Below, piece by piece: positions 1 through 9,425 of a DNA stretch of 9,425 nucleotides (its first letter is position 1; each line of letters begins with the position of its first letter). The position numbers and the translations under genes are program-made. The stretch covers positions 1 through 9,425 of the forward strand of contig SYAA01000157.1 in assembly GCA_005789055.1 (NCBI GenBank), read 5' to 3'. The notes under the pieces are model-generated. The model saw only the letters and a list, made by a program, of their open reading frames with translations. It had not been told where the DNA came from and searched no databases. The DNA comes from Actinomycetota bacterium. Lineage in GTDB: Bacteria; Actinomycetota; Actinomycetes; Mycobacteriales; Mycobacteriaceae.

Positions 1-2541
1 GACTTCTGGGGTGATCCGCTGACCGCGTCGGGCGCTCAGAGCAGTGACGGCAAGGCCGCCTACGTCCAGATCAAACTCGCCGGCAACCAGGGCGAGTCGC
101 TGGCCAACGAGTCGGTGGCGGCAGTCAAGGCGGCCATCGATGGACTGCAGCCGCCGCCGGGCGTCAAGGTGTATCTGACCGGGGCGGCGGCCATGGTCGC
201 CGATCAACAGGCGACCGGTGACAGCAGCCTGCGGGTGACCGAGATGGTGACGTTCGTGGTGATCATCACCATGCTGCTGTGGTTCTACCGGTCGATCCTC
301 ACAGTGGTGCTGGTGCTGGTCGCGGTCGTACTGTCGTTGGCCTCAGCGCGCGGCGTGGTGGCGTTCCTCGGCTACCACGGGATCATCGGGCTGTCGACAT
401 TCGCGACCAGCCTGCTGGTGATGCTGGCGATCGCCGCCGCGACGGACTACGCGATATTCCTGGTCGGCCGCTACCAGGAGGCGCGCGGTGCGGGCGAAGA
501 TCGAGAATCGGCCTACTACACGATGTTTCACGGCACCGCCCATGTGGTGTTGGGCTCCGGTTTCACCATCGCCGGAGCGACGTTCTGTCTGAGCTTCACC
601 CGGCTGCCCTACTTCCAGACCATGGGAGTCCCGTTGGCGATCGGGATGAGCGTGGTGGTGATCACCGCGCTCACCGCCGGCAGCGCGATCGTGGTGACGG
701 CCAGTCGGTTCGGGCTCTTGGAACCGAAGCGAACGATGCGGGTGCGCGGGTGGCGCAAAGTCGGCGCCGCGATCGTGCGGTGGCCCGGCCCGATCCTGGT
801 CGCCACGGTGGCGCTGGCACTGGTCGGTCTGCTGACGCTGCCCGGTTACCGCACCAACTACAACGACCGCAACTATCTGCCGGCCGACACCCCGGCCAAT
901 GAGGGCTACGCCGCCGCCGACCGGCACTTCTCGCAGGCCCGGATGAACCCGGAAGTGCTCATGGTCGAAAGCGACCACGACCTTCGTAACTCGGCGGACT
1001 TCCTGGTCATCAACAAGATCGCGAAAGCGATCTTCGCGGTGGACGGCATCTCCCGGGTACAGGCCATCACCAGGCCCGAGGGCACCCCGATCGAGCACAC
1101 CTCGATCCCGTTCATGATCGGGATGCAGGGCACCACCCAGAAGTTGACGCAGAAGTACAGCGAAGATCTCACGGCCGGCATGCTCAAACAGGCCAACGAC
1201 ATGCAGACCACCATCGATCAGATGCAGCGGATGCAGAACCTCACCCAGCAGATGTCCGACGTCACCCACGGCATGGTGGTGCAGATGCGGGTGATGGTCG
1301 GCGACATCAAGGACCTGCGGGACAACATCGCCAACTTCGACGACTTCTTCCGGCCCATCCGCAACTACTTCTACTGGGAACCGCACTGCTTCGACATCCC
1401 GGTCTGCTCGGCACTGCGGTCGGTGTTCGACACCATCGACGGCGTCGACACCATGACCGACTCCATCCAGACACTGCTGCCGTTGATGGAACGACTCGAC
1501 TCGCTCATGCCCCAGTTGGTGGCGATGATGCCCGAGATGATCGAGACCATGAAGGGCATGAAGGCCATGATGCTCGGCATGCATTCCACCCAGAAGGGGA
1601 TGCAGGACCAGATGGCGGCGATGCAGCAGGACTCCGCCGCCATGGGCGAGGCCTTCGATGCGTCGATGAACGACGACTCGTTCTACCTGCCTCCGGAGGT
1701 GTTCGAAAACCCTGACTTCCAACGCGGAATGGAGCAGTTCATCTCGCCCAACGGGCATGCGGTGCGGTTCATCATCTCCCACGAAGGCGATCCGATGTCC
1801 ACCGACGGGATCGCGCGCATCGATGCGATCAAGAACGCGGCGAAGGAAGCCATCAAGGGCACTCCATTGGAGGGGTCGACGATTTATCTCGGCGGTACCG
1901 CGTCGATGTTCAAAGACCTATCCGTCGGCAACGCCTACGACTTGATGATTGCCGGCATCGCGGCGATCGCCCTGATCTTCGCCATCATGCTGATCATCAC
2001 CCGCAGCGTGGTGGCGTCGGCGGTCATCGTGGGCACCGTGCTGCTCTCACTCGGTGCGTCCTTCGGGCTCTCGGTACTCATCTGGCAACACATCCTTGGC
2101 ATTGAGTTGCACTGGATGGTGCTGGCCATGGCGGTCATCATCTTGCTGGCGGTCGGCGCCGACTACAACCTGCTACTGGTCGCCAGACTCAAAGAGGAGA
2201 TTCCTGCCGGGATCAATACCGGCATCATCCGGGCGATGGGTGGCAGTGGGTCGGTGGTGACCTCTGCCGGTCTGGTGTTCGCCTTCACGATGATGTCTTT
2301 TGCGATCAGCGAATTGACCGTGCTCGCTCAGGTCGGCACCACAATCGGGCTGGGCTTGCTGTTCGACACCCTGGTGGTCCGGGCCTTCATGACCCCGGCG
2401 ATCGCAGCCCTGCTGGGACGGTGGTTCTGGTGGCCGCAGAACGTCCGGCCCAGGCCGGTGCCGCAACCCTGGCCCGCGCCTGCCGCCCCTGCCGCGCCTG
2501 CCGGCCAGCAGCAGGTCGCGCCAGTGGATGCGATGGTCTGA
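1..2541 (+). CDS. mmpL: MmpL-family RND transporter, MmpL4/MmpL5-like (5' partial)
   Basis: Proton-driven inner-membrane exporter; the family moves lipids or siderophores toward the mycobacterial outer envelope. The frame is open from base 1, giving 846 visible residues; full members have roughly 950-1000, so TM1 and the start of the first porter loop are missing. Visible residues 82-280 hold TM2-TM7, with an Asp-Tyr pair at D149/Y150. A large periplasmic loop follows (about 281-640), then TM8-TM12 with a second Asp-Tyr pair at D721/Y722. Both pairs match the proton-relay residues known in MmpLs. The second loop (about 385-560) is Met/Gln-rich and predicted coiled-coil, with the motif CFDIPVC (C463, C469). 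This is the helical extension typical of MmpL4/5-type proteins. The C-terminus is a Pro/Ala-rich cytoplasmic tail. Any mmpS partner would lie upstream, outside the window. The exact paralogue and the cargo cannot be assigned. Confidence 0.95.
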   Translation, partial: DFWGDPLTASGAQSSDGKAAYVQIKLAGNQGESLANESVAAVKAAIDGLQPPPGVKVYLTGAAAMVADQQATGDSSLRVTEMVTFVVIITMLLWFYRSILTVVLVLVAVVLSLASARGVVAFLGYHGIIGLSTFATSLLVMLAIAAATDYAIFLVGRYQEARGAGEDRESAYYTMFHGTAHVVLGSGFTIAGATFCLSFTRLPYFQTMGVPLAIGMSVVVITALTAGSAIVVTASRFGLLEPKRTMRVRGWRKVGAAIVRWPGPILVATVALALVGLLTLPGYRTNYNDRNYLPADTPANEGYAAADRHFSQARMNPEVLMVESDHDLRNSADFLVINKIAKAIFAVDGISRVQAITRPEGTPIEHTSIPFMIGMQGTTQKLTQKYSEDLTAGMLKQANDMQTTIDQMQRMQNLTQQMSDVTHGMVVQMRVMVGDIKDLRDNIANFDDFFRPIRNYFYWEPHCFDIPVCSALRSVFDTIDGVDTMTDSIQTLLPLMERLDSLMPQLVAMMPEMIETMKGMKAMMLGMHSTQKGMQDQMAAMQQDSAAMGEAFDASMNDDSFYLPPEVFENPDFQRGMEQFISPNGHAVRFIISHEGDPMSTDGIARIDAIKNAAKEAIKGTPLEGSTIYLGGTASMFKDLSVGNAYDLMIAGIAAIALIFAIMLIITRSVVASAVIVGTVLLSLGASFGLSVLIWQHILGIELHWMVLAMAVIILLAVGADYNLLLVARLKEEIPAGINTGIIRAMGGSGSVVTSAGLVFAFTMMSFAISELTVLAQVGTTIGLGLLFDTLVVRAFMTPAIAALLGRWFWWPQNVRPRPVPQPWPAPAAPAAPAGQQQVAPVDAMV

Positions 2542-2548
2542 GCGCGCG

Positions 2549-2571
2549 ACCGGCCGGGCTGGCCGGTTTTT
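2549..2571 (+). terminator. Intrinsic terminator after mmpL
   Basis: A perfect 7-bp GC-rich stem (ACCGGCC at 2549-2555, GGCCGGT at 2561-2567) with a 5-nt loop is followed directly by a run of five T (2567-2571). It begins 7 nt after the mmpL stop codon. The T-tract lies on the + strand side only, so it should end mmpL transcripts. The hairpin also sits just past the fecB stop codon, but without a T-tract in that direction. Canonical terminators of this kind are uncommon in mycobacteria. Confidence 0.8.
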
Positions 2572-3646
2572 AGTTGATCGGCGCGTTCAGCCAGCGCAGA
2601 TCCTCGATGATCCCGCGTGCCGCGATCAGGCCCTGACCGCTCTGCCACACCTCGTTGTTGACGACGAAAACACGGTTGTCGCGGTTGGCCGAGAGCTTTC
2701 GCCACGCCTCGCTGTCCAGCACCGTCGACGCGCGATCTTTGGCGGCAGCAGAGGCGAACGACATGTACACGATGTCGCCGTCGGCGGCGGAAAGATCCGG
2801 TGAGCCTGCGAGGTCGGCGTCGGTAATGCTGATCTCCAGATAGGGCTTGTCGGAGAAGCGTTGTGCCGCAGGGCGATCCACGCCAACCGCGGCGAGAACG
2901 CTGGCCGGGAAATTGTCGGCACCCCACACTCGCAGCACCGAATCGGTGAGCTGGACGACCGAAGCCTGGAAGTGAGTGGCGTCGTTTGCGGCGCCTGCCT
3001 GCTTGGCTTGGGCGTCGAATCCGGCGATCAAGTCCGCGGCGGCAGTGCCGCGCGCGGTGGCGGCGCCGACCGTCCGGAGGTTGTCCTGCCACCGCGCACC
3101 GGATGCGGCCGTGAACACCGTCGGGGCGATCGCCGACAGCGCGCCGAAGGCCTCCGGCGTCAATGCCTGCGAAGCGAGGATCAGGTCGGGCCTGCTCGCG
3201 GCGATGGCGGCCAGATCCGGTGCGCTGCGACTGCCTACCCCGGGCAGGTTGTGCACCACGGTGCCCAGATACGACGGCTGGGCAGTCGAACCGTCCGGCA
3301 GTGCGGCCGCCACGATGCGCGATTGCAGGCCCAGCGCGCACAGGGAGTCGAGTTGGTCATCGCCGAGTGCGACGATGCGCTGCGGATCGGCCACGACGGT
3401 GGTCTGCCCGGCCGCATGACGCACCGGTTCTGGCGGCGCTGCGTCAAGCCGGGCGGGTTCGGGCGCGCAGGAGTCGTCGGGCCGGCGTTGGTTGCCCAAG
3501 ACCCCGGCAGAGGCGATCTTGGTGGTGCTGGTCACGACGCTGCTTCCGGACCCGGCCGGCGGTGCGTCAACCGGGGTGGAACACCCGCCGGTCGCCGCCA
3601 CCGTCACCATCGCGGCGAGTCCGGCCAGGCGGGTGCGGATGGGCAC
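2570..3646 (-). CDS. fecB: FecB: iron-siderophore/heme-type periplasmic substrate-binding lipoprotein
   Basis: Substrate-binding protein of the TroA/FecB fold, anchored outside the cytoplasmic membrane; mycobacterial FecB has been linked to siderophore and heme binding and to envelope integrity. With the GTG start at 3646 it has 358 residues, about the length of M. tuberculosis FecB (Rv3044). The N-terminus is a lipoprotein signal: R4 and R6, a hydrophobic stretch, then C22 in the context TGGC, a slightly degenerate lipobox. A low-complexity linker follows. The binding domain runs from about residue 89 (QRIVAL) to the end, with the segment LCALGLQSRIVAAALP and a C-terminal RGIIEDLRWLNAPIN that I recognise from FecB. 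C59 and C103 appear conserved and could pair. The frame stays open upstream to 3904, but starts there would precede the signal peptide and overlap ctaD. There is no clear Shine-Dalgarno at 3646. It converges on mmpL and diverges from ctaD; no permease or ATPase partner is adjacent. Confidence 0.93.
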   Translation of the reverse strand: MPIRTRLAGLAAMVTVAATGGCSTPVDAPPAGSGSSVVTSTTKIASAGVLGNQRRPDDSCAPEPARLDAAPPEPVRHAAGQTTVVADPQRIVALGDDQLDSLCALGLQSRIVAAALPDGSTAQPSYLGTVVHNLPGVGSRSAPDLAAIAASRPDLILASQALTPEAFGALSAIAPTVFTAASGARWQDNLRTVGAATARGTAAADLIAGFDAQAKQAGAANDATHFQASVVQLTDSVLRVWGADNFPASVLAAVGVDRPAAQRFSDKPYLEISITDADLAGSPDLSAADGDIVYMSFASAAAKDRASTVLDSEAWRKLSANRDNRVFVVNNEVWQSGQGLIAARGIIEDLRWLNAPIN

Positions 3647-3763
3647 GTCGCGACGGTAACACCCGGCCACCCATACTGCTGCTGACCTGCCCCGGAACCG
3701 CTGCCCGATGGGTGGTGCGACGCGAATACGACAGAATGTAGGACCCGGGCCCCGCGGGGGCTG

Positions 3764-3786
3764 TATCGGGGATAGAATTCCCGATA
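3764..3786. promoter_or_regulatory. Candidate operator: perfect 7-bp inverted repeat around the ctaD -10
   Basis: TATCGGG (3764-3770) and its exact reverse complement CCCGATA (3780-3786) flank a 9-nt spacer. The spacer contains the -10-like hexamer TAGAAT. The geometry is that of a dimeric regulator site placed over a promoter. It ends 41 nt before the ctaD start. The binding protein is unknown, and a transcript hairpin is an alternative reading. Confidence 0.4.
3773..3778 (+). promoter_or_regulatory. Candidate -10 box for the ctaD operon
   Basis: TAGAAT fits the mycobacterial SigA-type -10 pattern TANNNT. A transcript from it would begin around 3785 and carry a leader of about 43 nt. No good -35 hexamer is seen 17-19 nt upstream, where the sequence is very GC-rich; this is common for mycobacterial promoters. 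A second TANNNT (TAGCAT) at 3785-3790 is an alternative. Confidence 0.4.
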
Positions 3787-3817
3787 GCATCGCCGGAGAA
3801 CGTCCCACTGGATGGTT

Positions 3818-3823
3818 GGAGAG
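3818..3823 (+). promoter_or_regulatory. Ribosome binding site for ctaD
   Basis: GGAGAG lies 4 nt before the GTG at 3828. It supports this start over the upstream in-frame ATG at 3708, which would add 40 residues unlike the known CtaD N-terminus and would run through the putative promoter. Confidence 0.6.
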
Positions 3824-3827
3824 CCTC

Positions 3828-6847
<3,020 letters not shown>

Positions 6848-6852
6848 CGGGG

Positions 6853-7722
6853 ATGCGGGTACGGCACGATGAGCGAGTGGCTGATGCGCAAGACGACCCG
6901 GTGATCGATGATGATCTGCTGGTCGACTTCCGCCGTGTGACGCTGCGGCGTGGCGGCCGGGTGCTGGTCGGGCCGGTCGACTGGCAGGTCGAGCTCGATG
7001 AACGCTGGGTGGTGATCGGTCCCAACGGCGCCGGAAAGACCTCGCTGCTGCGGATGGCCGCCGCCATGGAATACCCGTCCTCGGGTGTGGCGATGGTCCT
7101 GGGGGAGCGGCTCGGCCGGGTGGATATGGCCGAATTGCGTCAGCGGGTTGGATTGAGCAGTTCGGCACTGGCGCAGCGGATTCCGGACGATGAACTGGTT
7201 CGGGATCTGGTAGTTTCGGCCGGCTACGCGGTGCTGGGCCGTTGGCGCGAGCGTTACGACGACATGGATTATCTGCGGGCGGTGGACACTCTCGAGAGTG
7301 TCGGCGCCGAGCACCTGGCGGACCGCACCTATGGCACGCTCTCGGAGGGCGAACGCAAGCGGGTGCTGATCGCGCGGTCGTTGATGACCGATCCCGAACT
7401 GCTGCTGCTCGACGAGCCCGCCGCCGGCCTAGACCTCGGTGGCCGGGAAGATCTGGTCGCCCGCCTGGCCGATCTGGCCGCAGACCCCGATTCGCCGGCT
7501 TTGGTGCTGGTCACCCATCACGTCGAGGAGATTCCCCCGGGGTTCAGTCACTGTCTGATCCTCGCCGAGGGACAGGTGCTGGCGGCCGGATTGCTGGCTG
7601 ACACCCTGACGGCGGATAACCTTTCGGCCGCCTTCGGGCAGTCCATCGCCGTCGATAGCATCGACGGCCGCTATTTCGCGCGCCGTGTGCGAACCCGCCC
7701 GGCCCACAGGAGGCGCTCGTGA
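6853..7722 (+). CDS. ABC transporter ATP-binding protein (Rv3041c-like), no permease nearby
   Basis: Cytoplasmic ATPase of the ABC superfamily, 289 residues with a single nucleotide-binding domain. Walker A is GPNGAGKT (56-63), the signature is LSEGE (163-167, where LSGGQ is usual), Walker B is LLLLDEP with D187/E188, and the H-loop histidine is H222 or H223. The domain is complete and should bind and hydrolyse ATP. A tail of about 50 residues ends in a basic stretch. No transmembrane domain is present in this protein or its neighbours, so a membrane partner would be encoded elsewhere; a non-transport role is also possible. The ATG at 6853 lies 5 nt after the serB2 stop with only a G-rich stretch before it. 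The in-frame GTG at 6877 is an alternative start. It strongly resembles M. tuberculosis Rv3041c, whose substrate I do not know. It overlaps the NUDIX gene by GTGA. Confidence 0.9.
   Translation: MRVRHDERVADAQDDPVIDDDLLVDFRRVTLRRGGRVLVGPVDWQVELDERWVVIGPNGAGKTSLLRMAAAMEYPSSGVAMVLGERLGRVDMAELRQRVGLSSSALAQRIPDDELVRDLVVSAGYAVLGRWRERYDDMDYLRAVDTLESVGAEHLADRTYGTLSEGERKRVLIARSLMTDPELLLLDEPAAGLDLGGREDLVARLADLAADPDSPALVLVTHHVEEIPPGFSHCLILAEGQVLAAGLLADTLTADNLSAAFGQSIAVDSIDGRYFARRVRTRPAHRRRS
7648..7668. repeat. 21-bp perfect inverted repeat at the 3' end of the ABC ATPase gene
   Basis: GCCGTCGAT (7648-7656) and ATCGACGGC (7660-7668) are exact reverse complements with a 3-nt spacer. The site lies inside the ATPase coding sequence (AVDSIDG) and ends 51 nt before the NUDIX start. 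It could be an RNA hairpin affecting the downstream gene, a protein site, or chance in GC-rich coding DNA. Confidence 0.45.
7708..7713 (+). promoter_or_regulatory. Strong ribosome binding site for the NUDIX gene
   Basis: A full AGGAGG sits 5 nt before the GTG at 7719 and within the last codons of the ATPase gene. It fixes the start and indicates independent ribosome loading in addition to the stop-start overlap. Confidence 0.85.
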
Positions 7723-8606
7723 GTGACAGCGACGAGCCCACGCCCGTCCGGCCGGCAGCGACGGTGATGCTGGTCCGGGAAGCCCTTGTCGATAGCCTCG
7801 CTCCTTCTCCGCCGCCGGGGGCGGCGGCATCGTCGACTCGGCGGGCCGTCGATAGCCTCGAGGTGTTCCTGATGCGTCGCCACGCCGCAATGGAATTCGC
7901 GGCCGGTATGACGGTGTTCCCGGGCGGCGGCGTCGACGAACGCGACCGGGATGCGGGCCTGGCGGGTGACCGGGCCTGGTACGGGCCTGAACCCGGTTGG
8001 TGGGCAGCGCGTTTCGGCATCGCGACCGACCTGGCAGAGGCACTGGTGTGCGCGGCCGCCCGGGAGACTTTCGAGGAGTCCGGCGTGCTGTTCGCCGGCC
8101 CGGCCGACGACCCCGACGGCATCATCAGCGACGCATCGGTGTATCACCAGGCTCGTGCCGCACTGGAAGACCGCAGCCTGTCGTTTGCCGACTTTCTGCG
8201 CGGTGAGGGCCTCGTGCTGCGCGCGGACCTGTTGCGACCGTGGTCGAACTGGGTCACGCCGAAGGAAGAGCGCACCCGTCGCTACGACACCTACTTCTTT
8301 GTCGGCGCGCTGCCGAAGGGCCAACGCGCCGATGGCGAGAACACCGAGTCCGATCGCGTCGGTTGGTCCAGTCCAGAGTCGGCGATCGAGGATTTCGCCG
8401 AGGGCCGTTCGCTGTTGCTGCCGCCGACCTGGAGTCAACTCGACTCGTTGACCGGTCGGACCGTGGATGAGGTGCTCGCACTCGACCGACAGATCGCCAG
8501 GGTGCAGCCCACGCTCACCGTGGTGCAGGACAACTGGGAGATCGAATTCTTCGACAGCGAGCGCTATAACGCGGCCCGCCGGCGCACTAACAAGCTGGAG
8601 GGCTGA
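7719..8606 (+). CDS. NUDIX hydrolase, NUDT19-like with split Nudix box (Rv3040c-like)
   Basis: Predicted Mg2+-dependent pyrophosphohydrolase of nucleoside-diphosphate-linked compounds, 295 residues. The opening strand (PAATVMLVR, 12-20) and the segment [23 protein letters not shown] lead to GGGVD (69-73). The second half of the Nudix box is [11 protein letters not shown] (115-125), with metal-binding E119/E120. About 40 residues separate the two halves instead of the usual few, as in NUDT19/RP2p-type proteins, some of which act on CoA derivatives. The C-terminal half carries a [17 protein letters not shown] core and LLPPTW. The substrate is unknown; a CoA ester is a guess that would fit echA17 next door. 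Residues 24-47 contain an insertion bounded by two copies of VDSL, which I do not recall in the M. tuberculosis protein. The GTG start is set by AGGAGG and overlaps the upstream stop; echA17 begins 2 nt after the stop. Confidence 0.88.
   Translation: MSDSDEPTPVRPAATVMLVREALVDSLAPSPPPGAAASSTRRAVDSLEVFLMRRHAAMEFAAGMTVFPGGGVDERDRDAGLAGDRAWYGPEPGWWAARFGIATDLAEALVCAAARETFEESGVLFAGPADDPDGIISDASVYHQARAALEDRSLSFADFLRGEGLVLRADLLRPWSNWVTPKEERTRRYDTYFFVGALPKGQRADGENTESDRVGWSSPESAIEDFAEGRSLLLPPTWSQLDSLTGRTVDEVLALDRQIARVQPTLTVVQDNWEIEFFDSERYNAARRRTNKLEG
7788..7860 (+). repeat. 13-bp direct repeat spaced 60 nt, bounding an in-frame insertion
   Basis: GTCGATAGCCTCG occurs exactly at 7788-7800 and 7848-7860, in the same reading frame (VDSL both times). 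Between the copies is a Pro/Ala/Ser-rich segment with a perfect 8-bp hairpin (CCGCCGCC 7809-7816, GGCGGCGG 7820-7827, 3-nt loop). A close relative of the 13-mer with A for C, GTCGATAGCATCG, lies at 7651-7663. Confidence 0.75.
8597..8602 (+). promoter_or_regulatory. Ribosome binding site for echA17
   Basis: GGAGGG lies 6 nt before the GTG at 8609 and inside the last codons of the NUDIX gene. It decides the echA17 start. Confidence 0.8.
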
Positions 8607-8608
8607 CA

Positions 8609-9361
8609 GTGCGCGAGTTCGTCAGCGTCCACGTCGGCGAAAGTCATCCCGGGATCGGCACGGTGGTGCTGAACCGGGTGCCCACCAACATGCTGAGCCG
8701 ACAGGCCTACCGGGAATTGACTTCCGCAGCCATCGAGGTAGGCCAGCGCAGTGAGATCGCTGCGGTGATTCTCTTCGGGGGCCACGAGACCTTCTGTGCC
8801 GGCGACGACATCGACGAGTTGCGCACGCTGGATCGCGCCGAGGCCGAGACGGCCGACCGGGTTCGTCGGGAGGCTTTCGACGCCGTTGCGGCCATCCCCA
8901 AACCGACCGTCGCGGCGGTCACCGGCTACGCCCTCGGTGCCGGTTTGACCCTCGCGCTGGCTGCGGACTGGCGAGTGTGCGGCGACAACGCCAAACTCGG
9001 CGCGACCGAAATCCTGTCGGCGCTGATACCCGGCGGCGGTGGATGCGCGCGACTGGCCCGCGCGGTGGGCGCCTCGCGGGCCAAGGAATTGATCTTCAGT
9101 GGGCGCTTCGTCGGAGCGCAGGAGGCTCGGGAAATGGGCCTGGTGGATGAATTGGTGGCTCCCGACGGCGTCTACGATGCTGCCGTGGCCTGGGCCGGCC
9201 GCTTCGCTGACACGTCCACGGCCGCGATTGCCCTGGCAAAGGCGTTCGTCGACGCGTCCCCCGGCACCGGACTCGATGCCGGACTCGATGCCGATACCCA
9301 GACTCGGCGTTACGGCGAGGTTTTCGACGCCGCAGGCGGACAGTTAGGCTGCCCTCTATGA
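8609..9361 (+). CDS. echA17: EchA17: enoyl-CoA hydratase/isomerase (crotonase) family
   Basis: Crotonase-fold enzyme of acyl-CoA metabolism, cytoplasmic, 250 residues, about the family's usual 250-260. The CoA/oxyanion-hole elements are [10 protein letters not shown] (59-68) and GYALGAG (106-112), followed by [15 protein letters not shown] (131-145). E134 corresponds to the catalytic Glu164 of rat enoyl-CoA hydratase. The position of the second catalytic glutamate, Glu144 (GGGCE in the hydratase), is T114 here (GAGLT), so standard two-glutamate hydration may be impaired or the reaction may differ, for example isomerisation. From memory the M. tuberculosis EchA17 (Rv3039c) has the same Thr. 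The C-terminal helices include a tandem GLDA (221-224, 225-228). Leu246 uses the rare codon TTA. The GTG start follows the NUDIX stop by 2 nt with GGAGGG before it, and the stop overlaps the next ATG as ATGA. Confidence 0.92.
   Translation: MREFVSVHVGESHPGIGTVVLNRVPTNMLSRQAYRELTSAAIEVGQRSEIAAVILFGGHETFCAGDDIDELRTLDRAEAETADRVRREAFDAVAAIPKPTVAAVTGYALGAGLTLALAADWRVCGDNAKLGATEILSALIPGGGGCARLARAVGASRAKELIFSGRFVGAQEAREMGLVDELVAPDGVYDAAVAWAGRFADTSTAAIALAKAFVDASPGTGLDAGLDADTQTRRYGEVFDAAGGQLGCPL
9269..9292 (+). repeat. 12-bp tandem duplication in echA17
   Basis: GGACTCGATGCC occurs twice head to tail (9269-9280, 9281-9292) and encodes GLDA-GLDA. The copies are identical, so the duplication is either recent or a slippage-prone site; the frame is kept. 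Confidence 0.85.
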
Positions 9362-9425
9362 CCGATCCGGCCCCGAATCCGCACGCCACCGAAGAACAGG
9401 TCGCGGCTGCGCTCAAGGACTCCAA
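9358..9425 (+). CDS. Probable methyltransferase, Rv3038c-like (3' partial)
   Basis: Only the first 22 codons are visible: [20 protein letters not shown] and two more residues (D, S). The ATG overlaps the echA17 stop by ATGA, with a weak AGG 9 nt upstream. The PNPHAT-EQV-A opening and the position after echA17 match the M. tuberculosis gene Rv3038c, annotated as a SAM-dependent methyltransferase. No catalytic motif lies inside the window, so the function rests on synteny and a short N-terminal likeness. Confidence 0.7.
   Translation, partial: MTDPAPNPHATEEQVAAALKDS

Larger units (their letters stand above)
3647..3827. promoter_or_regulatory. Divergent fecB/ctaD intergenic regulatory region
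   Basis: These 181 bp separate the divergent starts of fecB and ctaD and must carry promoters for both. The ctaD side holds a -10-like hexamer and an inverted repeat, listed separately, and the GC palindrome CCCCGCGGGG (3750-3759). On the fecB side I see only a weak -10-like TATGGG on the minus strand around 3670. No small ORF is convincing here. Confidence 0.6.

Noticed and set aside
343..1782. A 479-codon open frame on the minus strand inside mmpL
   Set aside because: It is antisense to a clear MmpL frame and its translation is His/Arg/Val/Gly-rich low-complexity sequence, typical of the complement of high-GC codons. No domain is recognisable.
2541..2572. The mmpL terminator as a bidirectional terminator also for fecB
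   Set aside because: On the minus strand the hairpin is followed by GTCGCGCG, not T residues, so only the mmpL direction is supported.
2861..3741. Long + strand open frames across fecB (274 and 192 codons)
   Set aside because: They lie opposite a well-supported fecB and encode Gly/Arg-rich sequence without recognisable domains; these are shadows of third-position GC.
3708..3827. Upstream ATG start for ctaD
   Set aside because: It adds 40 residues unlike any CtaD N-terminus, crosses the candidate promoter, and lacks the GGAGAG found before the GTG at 3828.
7286..7301. CTCTCGAGAG palindrome in the ABC ATPase gene as a regulatory site
   Set aside because: It is a short 10-bp palindrome within coding sequence, has no contextual support, and is expected by chance.
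7809..7827. The GC hairpin inside the NUDIX gene as a terminator
   Set aside because: No T-tract follows, it is inside an intact coding frame, and the downstream genes are closely coupled.

Overview
The window comes from a high-GC actinobacterium, almost certainly a non-tuberculous Mycobacterium/Mycolicibacterium. The gene order ctaD-serB2-ABC ATPase-NUDIX-echA17-methyltransferase, with fecB divergent upstream, matches my memory of M. tuberculosis Rv3044 to Rv3038c. The proteins look orthologous along their whole length. An MmpL transporter, a family typical of mycobacteria, lies next to this block, at the place where I recall adhC (Rv3045) in M. tuberculosis.

Layout. (1) Positions 1-2541 (+): the 3' part of an MmpL4/MmpL5-type RND transporter whose N-terminus is outside the window. 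It ends in a textbook intrinsic terminator (2549-2571). (2) Positions 2570-3646 (-): fecB, a lipoprotein of the iron-siderophore/heme binding type, convergent with mmpL, with its stop codon inside the terminator T-tract. (3) Positions 3647-3827: a 181-bp divergent intergenic region with a candidate -10 hexamer framed by a perfect 7-bp inverted repeat. (4) Positions 3828 to the window end (+): a tightly packed run of ctaD, serB2, a lone ABC ATPase, a NUDIX hydrolase, echA17 and the first codons of a probable methyltransferase. Junctions are -4, +5, -4, +2 and -4 nt, so one polycistronic, translationally coupled operon is likely.

Functions. MmpL and FecB are both envelope proteins. In mycobacteria MmpL4/5 export siderophores and FecB is tied to siderophore/heme handling, so their adjacency is suggestive but does not show co-function. 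The ctaD operon joins aerobic respiration (cytochrome aa3 subunit I) with serine biosynthesis (SerB2) and several housekeeping or poorly characterised enzymes. The ABC ATPase has no membrane partner here.

No mobile element, CRISPR array, tRNA or rRNA is visible, and this is mostly a conserved core region. The points worth a second look are local: the dyad over the ctaD promoter, a 60-nt in-frame insertion flanked by a 13-bp direct repeat in the NUDIX gene, a 21-bp dyad just upstream of that gene, a missing catalytic glutamate in EchA17, an extended CtaD tail that overlaps serB2, and mmpL beside fecB. I found no convincing new biological system.
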